A stretch of DNA of 64,000 nucleotides from Catalinimonas alkaloidigena (lineage in GTDB: Bacteria; Bacteroidota; Bacteroidia; Cytophagales; Cyclobacteriaceae): positions 1,059,001-1,123,000 of the forward strand of contig NZ_JAQFIL010000001.1 of assembly GCF_029504655.1 (NCBI RefSeq), read 5' to 3'. Every line of letters begins with the position of its first letter. Position 1 is the stretch's first letter. Below the pieces are notes generated by a model that did not search any database, was not told the origin of the DNA, and worked only from the letters and a program-made list of their open reading frames with translations. Made by a program: the position numbers and the translations under genes. Of the stretch, positions 1 through 7,238 are shown in pieces.

Positions 1-379
1 TAACAAAAGGCTGGGTAGCAAATTTCGCGATAAACGCACTGACAATCAGTATGGGAACTAAGAGCACAAGTGACAACATGAAAGACTGATTTTCCAGATA
101 GTAGTTAGTCATCACTGAGATAGCCCACATCGGGACGATCAGAAAGGTCATAAAAACCATGAAAGGTAGCTGGCCCAGGTTGAAAAAAGCCAACACATGG
201 TTGAGCCAGGATACCGAAATTTCTCCATCAACGTCCGTCTCCATATCCACATCTATGTCAATGGAATCTACATCTATCGCTCCTAAAATCACTACGATCC
301 AATAGACCAGCACAAAAATGAGCAGGGCAGTCGGGATAATGTTGGGTGCGGCGACAGCGGCGTTGAAAAGATCATTCAT
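1..379 (-). CDS. DUF1449/YqiJ-like inner-membrane protein, N-terminal part
   Basis: Reading leftward from an ATG at 377-379, the frame stays open to the window edge, giving about 126 residues of an unfinished protein. It shows a first hydrophobic segment (about residues 14-34), then an acidic stretch rich in Asp and Val (about 35-55), then at least two more hydrophobic segments. This pattern, directly upstream of a pspA gene on the same strand, fits the DUF1449/YqiJ family. Members of that family have membrane segments followed by an OB-fold domain and are often encoded beside flotillin-like proteins. A flotillin gene could lie just outside the window. Family assignment is inference from the partial sequence and context. 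Confidence 0.55.
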   Translation of the reverse strand, partial: MNDLFNAAVAAPNIIPTALLIFVLVYWIVVILGAIDVDSIDIDVDMETDVDGEISVSWLNHVLAFFNLGQLPFMVFMTFLIVPMWAISVMTNYYLENQSFMLSLVLLVPILIVSAFIAKFATQPFV

Positions 380-381
380 GA

Positions 382-1095
382 CTAAGGGGTGTTAGGGTTA
401 ATACCTAATTTTTGTTTGAGTTCCTGTAATTTCTGCGAAGAACCTGCCTGATCATCACCTATGGCTTTGTCTATTTCATCATCAATAGTCTTAGGTTCGG
501 CAGCGATTTCCCCATAAGACTGTGCCAGAGCTTCTTCCTGTTCGACTTTGTTCTTCATACGCTCCAGCATAGATACAGTACCTGAAGTGTCAATTTTGGC
601 CAGTTGCTTGTTCATCGTCTTGGTGGCAGTACTTACTTTCATGCGTGCTTTAAGTGTGCGCAGTTCATTTTCCCACTGACTGATATTAGATTTGAGCGAA
701 TTGATATTATGTTCCAATTTTAGCACGGATTCATCATATTTTTTCTTTTCAGTAGTCAGATTTCTTACCTGCTGCTCAGCCTGTTCTTTTTTATTCAAAG
801 CTTCAGAAGCCAGGCGGTCAGCTTCCTGCTGGTTCAGTTCTCCGCGCTGTGCTTTCTGCAGTAAAAGAATGGCCTTCTTTTCGTACTGGCTGTTGACCTC
901 CTGCTGCTGTGTCAACTCTCTCTGGGTACGAATGGATAAGGCTTTTACTTCAGCTAAAGCGTGCAAAGCTTTATCCAAATCTACTCGCATGTCGCGTATT
1001 CCCTGCTCAGTGAGCTTGATTGGGTCTTCCAGTCGATCTATGGCTGAATGAGTTTCAGCTTCTCCTACTTTTAAAATTCTTCTAAAGATGTTCAT
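382..1095 (-). CDS. pspA: PspA/IM30 family membrane-stress protein
   Basis: The 237-residue protein is almost entirely charged coiled coil, as in PspA/IM30/Vipp1 (ESCRT-III-like) proteins. It opens with the family's amphipathic start (MNIFRRILKVGEAETHSAID) and the conserved DPIKLTEQGIRDMR stretch. Such proteins bind the inner face of the cytoplasmic membrane and protect it during envelope stress. Length matches the family (about 220-240). It lies 2 bp upstream of the DUF1449-like gene and 31 bp downstream of a YbjN-like gene, all on the minus strand, so the three probably form one operon. No pspF or other classical Psp regulator is visible. Confidence 0.9.
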   Translation of the reverse strand: MNIFRRILKVGEAETHSAIDRLEDPIKLTEQGIRDMRVDLDKALHALAEVKALSIRTQRELTQQQEVNSQYEKKAILLLQKAQRGELNQQEADRLASEALNKKEQAEQQVRNLTTEKKKYDESVLKLEHNINSLKSNISQWENELRTLKARMKVSTATKTMNKQLAKIDTSGTVSMLERMKNKVEQEEALAQSYGEIAAEPKTIDDEIDKAIGDDQAGSSQKLQELKQKLGINPNTP

Positions 1096-1126
1096 GTCTA
1101 TAATGATTAGTGTTAATAATTTTGAG

Positions 1127-1537
1127 TTACTTTTTTGTTGAAATTTCTATGATTTGCTGCGTAAACTCACTGAGTAAAAGGCCCAGGGAGTTGAAGGTAG
1201 ATTCCAGTTCATCCAGATCCAGGGTTTCCAGTACCAGCGTGTCACGGAAAATCAGTTTGGTGCCCGAAATATCCAGGGCAAAAGCGCCATGGATAATGTC
1301 ACGATTCTTCTGCAATAACATGCGGTATGTTTCCAGACTCAGCTGTTTGATTTCGCAGAGATACTGCTCCATAATCAGGATAGGATCTGCGCAGCATAAT
1401 ACCATATGGCTGACTCCTGTATCTTCATTGTCAATGATCAGGATGCCTTCTTTCTCACTTTCCTCAACTATCTCATAGTTAAGTTCGGTCAGGTAGTTTT
1501 TAACTTTGGTAAATGAAGGGTTCATTGTATTTGTCAT
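1127..1537 (-). CDS. YbjN/CesT-like small acidic protein
   Basis: A 136-residue soluble acidic protein with no signal peptide. The alternating beta-alpha pattern (NYEIVEESEKEGILII, then HMVLCCADPILIM) resembles the YbjN/type III chaperone-like fold, often labelled 'molecular chaperone Tir' in Bacteroidota. It is the first gene of the apparent operon with pspA and the DUF1449-like gene and probably works with them in the envelope-stress response, though its biochemical role is unknown. ATG start at 1535-1537; a divergent regulator begins 64 bp away. The fold call rests on overall pattern only. Confidence 0.65.
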   Translation of the reverse strand: MTNTMNPSFTKVKNYLTELNYEIVEESEKEGILIIDNEDTGVSHMVLCCADPILIMEQYLCEIKQLSLETYRMLLQKNRDIIHGAFALDISGTKLIFRDTLVLETLDLDELESTFNSLGLLLSEFTQQIIEISTKK

Positions 1538-1559
1538 TTACATAGTGTTTACGTATAAT

Positions 1560-1576
1560 TGCTAATAAAGTTAGCA
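1560..1576. promoter_or_regulatory. Inverted repeat, candidate operator of the divergent XRE regulator
   Basis: TGCTAA-TAAAG-TTAGCA is a perfect 6-bp inverted repeat with a 5-bp centre. It sits between the divergent YbjN-like gene and the XRE regulator, 25 bp before the regulator's ATG. Position and symmetry fit an autoregulatory operator for a dimeric HTH protein. This is inferred from position only. Confidence 0.35.
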
Positions 1577-1601
1577 TAACTAATATAATTTGCAAAAAAA
1601 A

Positions 1602-2378
1602 ATGTCAACGATTGGAAAAAATATTAAAAAGATAAGAGCTGTTAAAAAGATCAGCCAGGCTGCATTCGCGGAAATGTTCAATTTATCTAGAGGGACAGTA
1701 GGTTCTTATGAGGAGGAGAGGGCAGAACCTAAAATAGAAACGATTATACAAATTGCTCAAAAATTTGGCTTGTCTATTGATATATTGCTTACCAAAGAAT
1801 TGACAGTTAATGAGCTCTTTAAATTTGATTTGTTCAAACACGAAAAAAACAATCAAAAAATTCAACTGGAAGTAGATAAAGATGAACAGGAAGAAGCTAC
1901 ACCTTTAGTGAAAAGTGCTCAACGCATTGAATACATAGTTAATTATCAGAATAAGGATTTTATCAATCGTCTCCCTTTTATAAGACTGCCTAACACCAGG
2001 CAAAAAAAATCCAGAGCTTTTGAAGTTGGAGGTGATGCCATGAACTGGCTTGATAAAGGTTTGCAAGCCGGTGATATTCTCTCTTGCTACCCCATATCTC
2101 AGCCCTTTGGGAAGCAACTGAAGGGGGGATTTGTATATGTTGTGGTCACAGAAAAAGACATTTACATAAGACGTTTTAGCCGGGCTGATAAACAGTTACA
2201 TTTTAGTCCGGATAACCCTCAGGCAGAAGTTTTGAAGTTAGAAGAAAAAGAAATTCTTGAGCTATGGCAGGTTGAAGGCTTTTATAGTACAATCTTAACT
2301 CCCCCTATACTTATTGAGGAACGTATTTCTTTACTGGAAAAAAAGGTAATTGCCATTGAAAGGAAGCTTAACCTTTGA
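1602..2378 (+). CDS. XRE regulator with inactive S24/LexA-like domain
   Basis: A 258-residue regulator. The N-terminal Cro/C1 helix-turn-helix (about residues 3-58, with SQAAFAEMFNLSRGTVGSYE) is followed by a linker and a C-terminal LexA/S24-like fold (about 130-220). I chose the ATG at 1602 over an in-frame TTG at 1590, which adds only four residues (MQKK). In LexA/CI proteins the domain carries a Ser in the GxSM motif and a Lys in the VKR motif. Here the aligned positions are Ala146 (GGDAM) and Arg190 (YIRRF), so self-cleavage is not expected. The domain may serve for dimerisation or ligand sensing. Divergent from the pspA operon, which it may control. Confidence 0.8.
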   Translation: MSTIGKNIKKIRAVKKISQAAFAEMFNLSRGTVGSYEEERAEPKIETIIQIAQKFGLSIDILLTKELTVNELFKFDLFKHEKNNQKIQLEVDKDEQEEATPLVKSAQRIEYIVNYQNKDFINRLPFIRLPNTRQKKSRAFEVGGDAMNWLDKGLQAGDILSCYPISQPFGKQLKGGFVYVVVTEKDIYIRRFSRADKQLHFSPDNPQAEVLKLEEKEILELWQVEGFYSTILTPPILIEERISLLEKKVIAIERKLNL

Positions 2379-2698
2379 GGTGCATAATTTCCGTGTAACC
2401 ATAATAACTAAGTATGTATTTTTAAAGCTGTACCTAACCATATTCAGGGTGAAATTACTTTAAATTTGAAGTATTAAGATTTACCCACACCACCGATTAC
2501 AGTCTTTTGAAGGTATCTGAAGGTTGTAGTTTTGAAAGTATAAAATCTGGATTTTTGGAATCTATTTTGAACTATTACCCTTTTTTTGTTAATAGCTGCT
2601 AAGTGATGCTATTTCTAAATTGATATATTAGCCGCATCAAGTAAATGAAAATAAATTTTACCTTTCACATTTTCAGTTCGCATGAAAGATGAGGAATT
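2379..2698. other. Intergenic region before hybrid kinase
   Basis: 320 bp, AT-rich, no credible ORF. It must contain the promoter of the hybrid kinase gene, but I see no good match to the Bacteroidota -33/-7 elements. No clear terminator follows the XRE gene. Confidence 0.5.
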
Positions 2699-5600
2699 AT
2701 GAATAATCAATTTGATCATCTTAATCAACTCTCCAAGAAGCAACTTATCAGCTTACTTCAGCAACAAAAAGAAGCAGCTTCTGCCAAGCTCTCAGAAGGA
2801 AAAAATACAGACTTATTTTATCAACAAATCTTTGAAGCCACTCCTGATGCATTATTACTTGTTCTGCAAGAAGACAAGATCATAAAAGAATGCAATGAGC
2901 GTGCAGTACGGCTGTTTGAACTGGATTGTAAAACTCAGCTTATTGGTGAACAGGAAAGTTTATTCATTCATAAAAAGCAGCTGATATTTAATGATGAAAG
3001 GCCTGAAGAGGTTGAATATCTTAGCAAAAAGAACAACTGCTTTTGGGGCGTCAGAGAAGCAAGAAATATACATCTGCATGGTCAGGATTATCAGCTGGTC
3101 AGGATTACCGACATAACAGCAAAAAAAACAGTGGAAAAGGACTTAGCCTTTGATAAAGCAAGGTTAAAGATGCTGATTGAGTACACTGACGATCTGGCTT
3201 GGTCAATTGATAAAAATCTCGTTGTCACAGAATTTAATGCCAAAGCAAAGGCAATTGCTCAAAAATTTGCAGAGGTACATCTCCAATTAAATGAAGCTTT
3301 TTTCCCTCCCAATACTAAGCAAAGATCAAGAAAAGAGGTATGTTGGCGAAATTATTTTAGCAGAGTATTGTCAGGAGAAAAATTTACGGTACAATATTAT
3401 TTTCATCATGCAGGCAAAGACCATTATTATGAGTTTCATTTTCATCCTATAAAAAATAAGCAGGAAGTAATTGGTGCTACGATATTTGGTCGGGATATTT
3501 CTGAAAGAAAAGAGCAGGAAGAAAGACTCAGGTATACCGAAAATCTGTTCAAAAGTGTTGTAAACACACAGCATGAAATGATTTGTAGGTTCAAACCAGA
3601 TACTGAAATCACCTTTGTTAATCATGCCTGTGTCAGGCATTTAGGTAAACCGGTGATGCAACTGTTAGGCAAAAAGTTTCTGGAACTGGTACCTGCAGAA
3701 GAGCAGCAGACATTTGCCAAAGGGCTAAAGCAAACTGCCAAAGAAGGTAAGCCCTCTTCTTACAAATACATCAAGGAGAGTTCAGAAGGGCAGCGTTGCT
3801 GGCACCATTGGACTATTATTCCGGTATACAGTCATGATGGTATTCTTGAAGAATATCAGGCAGCAGGGCTGGATATTACTTCCCGGATGATAGCTGAACA
3901 TAAACTTAAAGCGAGCGAAGAAAAGTTTCGCACACTCGTACTTGCAGCGCCAGTAGGTATTTTCTTAACTAACAAAAAGGGGTATTGCACCTGGACAAAC
4001 AAAAGGCTACAGGAAATTGGTGGTTTTTCATTTGAAGACGCGCTAGGTGATGGTATTTTCCAAAATTTGCACCCTGAAGACAAATCACAGATTTTTCGGC
4101 TGTGGTATGAGTATAAAGATAATGATGTACTGTTTCATAAAAAGGTAGAATGCAGGTATCTGCATAAATCGGGGGAAATGCGCTGGATATTTGTGACCTT
4201 CACACCATTAACCTCAGAAGATGAAAGAGTAATAGGCTTTGTAGGTATAGTAGAAGACTTTACTGATAGAAAGAAATACGAAAATGAGCTGATAAGTACC
4301 AAGCGTGAACTTGAAGAAGCACTTAGTGCGAAGGATGAGTTTTTATCTGTGATGAGCCATGAGATAAGAACTCCCCTAAACACGATTATTGGCTTGTCAC
4401 ACCTGCTAAAAGAAAAAGATCACCTGCAATCACAGGAACAAGAGCTTGCTACCCTTAGTTTTTCTGCAGATCACTTGCTTACATTAATCAATGATGTATT
4501 AGATTTCTCAAAGCTGAAGGCTGGAAAACTAGTACTCGAAAATATTCCTTATGATATCCATGATCTGGTAAAACAAATAGTACAGCTATTTCAGGTACAG
4601 GTTAATGATAAGGCAGTTTCTTTAAATCTTGAGATTGATGAGAAGCTACCTGTAATGATGTCTGGAGACCCTACTCGTATAAGTCAGATCCTCAATAACT
4701 TATTAAGTAATGCCGTAAAGTTTACCGAAGAGGGAGAAATCAATGTTCGCTTGAAGAAAAAAAATAATGATAGGTTCAGCATTACAGTACAGGATAGTGG
4801 GATCGGTATGTCTGATAAAGAGCAAAGCCAGATATTTGAAGCCTTTACACAGGCAAACTCAGCAACGAACAGAAAATATGGTGGCACAGGCTTGGGTCTC
4901 ACCATTACAAGAAAACTGATAGCATTACTGGGTGGAAATTTGAGCCTAACCAGTAAGCCTGGAGTCGGTACGACTTTTATTCTTGATTTTCCATTAACCC
5001 AGTTGCACTCAAGCAAGATAAGTGATGAAGAGCTGATAGGAGATGAAAAACAATTAAAAGGCTTACGTATTCTGTACGTAGATGACATTCAGGCCAATCA
5101 GTTTTTGATGAAAAGCTTTTGTAAACATTGGGGCATTACATTAGTGTTGGCTTCAAGTGGTCATCAGGCAATAGAGATCATGAAGTCAATCCAGAAGTTT
5201 GACGTTGTTTTGATGGATATTATGATGCCGCTTATGGATGGTTATGAAACCTCTCAACGAATCAGGAAGATTAATGGGGACTATTTCAAAAACATACCGA
5301 TTATTGCTGTAACCGCTTCGGTTTCCAATAAAGAGGCAAAAAAATATTTGCGGTTTGGTATGAATGATTTTTTAGAGAAACCAATAAAACCTCGCGACTT
5401 ACTTAAAAAGCTTAATACAAACCTTCCAAAAGGGGAAAAAAAACTGCCCGATGCCTATGAAAATGGCAATAAAAATATGTTTATGCTGCTGGAAGAGTAT
5501 CATGCTCAAAACCCTGAAGAGTATGTCAACCTTCTGGAGACTTCACAAAATAACATTCAACACTACCGCAAGCTGATTTTATCTACGCTTGATAAAAAAA

Positions 5601-5809
5601 GAGAGGAAGAGTTCCGAAATCAAAGTCATAACCTCATCAATTTATTGGCTCCTTTCGGGCAGGATGACTTTATAGCATTGCTAAGAAACAATGCGCATAG
5701 AGTTAAAAATGATACTATTAGTTTTAAGGAAGAACTGGAGCAGGCATTTCAGAAATTGTTTATAAACTTGGAGCACAAAAGCCTGAAAAGTAAAAACCTG
5801 CTCAAATGA
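2699..5809 (+). CDS. Hybrid histidine kinase: four PAS domains, HisKA, HATPase, receiver, HPt-like tail
   Basis: A 1036-residue cytoplasmic sensor with no membrane segment. After a short coiled coil there are about four PAS/PAC units (roughly 44-140, 150-265, 280-400, 405-535; PAC endings such as GRDISERKEQEE and EDFTDRKKYENE). HisKA carries phospho-acceptor His554 (MSHEIRTPLN). HATPase_c follows with the N, G1 (DSGIGM) and G2 (GGTGLGLTI) boxes. The receiver domain has the acidic pair in YVDD and phospho-acceptor Asp840 (LMDIMMP), plus the Lys of EKPIKP. The last 100 residues are helical with His977 (SHNLINLLAPFG), resembling a histidine phosphotransfer domain. Signal and target are unknown; no separate response regulator is adjacent. 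Confidence 0.92.
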   Translation: MNNQFDHLNQLSKKQLISLLQQQKEAASAKLSEGKNTDLFYQQIFEATPDALLLVLQEDKIIKECNERAVRLFELDCKTQLIGEQESLFIHKKQLIFNDERPEEVEYLSKKNNCFWGVREARNIHLHGQDYQLVRITDITAKKTVEKDLAFDKARLKMLIEYTDDLAWSIDKNLVVTEFNAKAKAIAQKFAEVHLQLNEAFFPPNTKQRSRKEVCWRNYFSRVLSGEKFTVQYYFHHAGKDHYYEFHFHPIKNKQEVIGATIFGRDISERKEQEERLRYTENLFKSVVNTQHEMICRFKPDTEITFVNHACVRHLGKPVMQLLGKKFLELVPAEEQQTFAKGLKQTAKEGKPSSYKYIKESSEGQRCWHHWTIIPVYSHDGILEEYQAAGLDITSRMIAEHKLKASEEKFRTLVLAAPVGIFLTNKKGYCTWTNKRLQEIGGFSFEDALGDGIFQNLHPEDKSQIFRLWYEYKDNDVLFHKKVECRYLHKSGEMRWIFVTFTPLTSEDERVIGFVGIVEDFTDRKKYENELISTKRELEEALSAKDEFLSVMSHEIRTPLNTIIGLSHLLKEKDHLQSQEQELATLSFSADHLLTLINDVLDFSKLKAGKLVLENIPYDIHDLVKQIVQLFQVQVNDKAVSLNLEIDEKLPVMMSGDPTRISQILNNLLSNAVKFTEEGEINVRLKKKNNDRFSITVQDSGIGMSDKEQSQIFEAFTQANSATNRKYGGTGLGLTITRKLIALLGGNLSLTSKPGVGTTFILDFPLTQLHSSKISDEELIGDEKQLKGLRILYVDDIQANQFLMKSFCKHWGITLVLASSGHQAIEIMKSIQKFDVVLMDIMMPLMDGYETSQRIRKINGDYFKNIPIIAVTASVSNKEAKKYLRFGMNDFLEKPIKPRDLLKKLNTNLPKGEKKLPDAYENGNKNMFMLLEEYHAQNPEEYVNLLETSQNNIQHYRKLILSTLDKKREEEFRNQSHNLINLLAPFGQDDFIALLRNNAHRVKNDTISFKEELEQAFQKLFINLEHKSLKSKNLLK

Positions 5810-5818
5810 GCAGGTTTT
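5793..5818 (+). terminator. Terminator of the hybrid kinase gene
   Basis: Perfect hairpin AAAACCTGCTC-AAAT-GAGCAGGTTTT. It overlaps the last codons and stop of the kinase gene and ends in a T run. Confidence 0.8.
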
Positions 5819-6445
5819 ACTCCTAAACTACCTAAACTATGAGAAACAATTCTGTGTGCTCTGTTCATATGGGATATGAACTTGAGTACCTTACAAAGGT
5901 GGCTTGGTTTTTAGGAATTTCATATTAACGAAAACACATAATAGCACGAGTGTAAGGCATTGTCGATATTATGTGTTTTTCTAAATGTGACACAAAATTA
6001 CTGGAATGGAAAATTTCCTATAGGTTCATTAATTGTTCTGCTCTTAGACCGGTTTGAAATTTATTTCGGCTCTTCCTCAATTTTTCTGTACATTTTAAAT
6101 GGCAAAAACCTGTTTTTTTATCATTGTATTTGACTACAAATTACGCTAAGCTGTTATCAAGGAATAAGTTGAGTTCCTGCTTCATTATAGGTAATTGATG
6201 TAATTTTTTGACTGAACGCGTCATTAAATGATGTTTTCGTACAAATGCGCGACTTCGCCATCAATTTAAGGCTCTGTAGCAATGCCAAAGTGGCCCTGTA
6301 AATCAAAAAAATTGAATTGGTAAGACTGAAAAGTTTTGCTAACTCTTTCAGTGAGTCGTAGTTATCATACACAAAATCAAATTAATGTTAAACTGTTAAA
6401 TGAGGTATACAAATCGATTGATTACCTCTTGATAAATTTTTTTAA
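5819..6445. other. Intergenic region with two strong hairpins
   Basis: 627 bp with no ORF I can support. Two perfect inverted repeats stand out. GTTCATAT-GGG-ATATGAAC lies at 5863-5881. A 13-bp repeat, AAAACACATAATA with TATTATGTGTTTT, has arms at 5931-5943 and 5967-5979 and is followed by T residues, like a terminator. The region could hold a small RNA. The rest is AT-rich. Confidence 0.45.
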
Positions 6446-6946
6446 ATGAGTAATATATCAGAAGTCAAAATACATCAATCTGTTGCGATTTTAGTAGATG
6501 GGAATAATATTGAAATCAGCTTGCACAAGCTGTTTAAGAGTGATGACATTATGATCAATTTTGACACGCTTATTCCAAAGCTACTGAGTGAGCGCGGTCT
6601 CAATCGCTTGATTTACTTTAGAGAAGGAGAGAGTATCTCTTCCAAGCTTGCCGAACGGCTGCATAAATACTACTACGGTTCAGTAGTACCCTGTTATAAG
6701 GGAGCCGATATACCATTGAGCATCAAAGCAACACAACTGGCCCATAAAGTGGATACAATAATTATACTTTCCGGAGATGCTGATTTTGTAGAGTTGGTAC
6801 GACATCTCAAATCTGAAGGCGTGAGGGTAGAAATCGCGGCTGTTGAGCAGACGACTGCGGAAATCCTCATAGAAGAAGCAGATTATTTTACCCCCATCAC
6901 TAAAGAAGACTGTTTTGAGTATAAACCTTTAGGAAAAAAAGGTTAG
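6446..6946 (+). CDS. NYN-domain (LabA/DUF88-like) putative nuclease
   Basis: A 166-residue protein with the NYN/PIN-like fold: VDGNN near the N-terminus (Asp18), a middle acidic motif KGADIPLSIKA (Asp88) and SGDADF (Asp111, Asp113). These Asp residues form the metal site expected of an RNase. In most relatives the middle motif reads KGxDxxLxxD; here the second Asp is Lys94, so one metal ligand may be missing. Single gene, well separated from its neighbours. The RNA-processing role is known for the family only. Confidence 0.85.
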   Translation: MSNISEVKIHQSVAILVDGNNIEISLHKLFKSDDIMINFDTLIPKLLSERGLNRLIYFREGESISSKLAERLHKYYYGSVVPCYKGADIPLSIKATQLAHKVDTIIILSGDADFVELVRHLKSEGVRVEIAAVEQTTAEILIEEADYFTPITKEDCFEYKPLGKKG

Positions 6947-7238
6947 CAGATACGTAATGGTCCATGTATGTTTACCAGAAAATTTGATGCATTAATTGGT
7001 GAAATAGTATGAGTCATGCTAAATATTAAAATAATGCATCGTTTTATTGTGAAATGCTTATAATAAATTTTATCGTTTTGTATTTTTTATTTCTTCTTTT
7101 TAAAGTATCTGGAGTAAGTTTTTTGAAAAAAAATCATCATATTGAATAAGCTTCCTTTCTGACCATTCTATCTGCAAGAAATAAGATTTCGCACTTACAG
7201 ATTTGAATACATTAACTATACATATTAATTCTATTATC

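Noticed and set aside
1590..1601. TTG start for the XRE regulator
   Set aside because: It adds only four residues (MQKK) before the ATG at 1602, which fits the HTH start better.
6157..6372. 71-codon minus-strand ORF in the region after the hybrid kinase
   Set aside because: No recognisable family, weak composition, no terminator or operon context. A remnant of an IS end was considered, but no inverted repeats were found.
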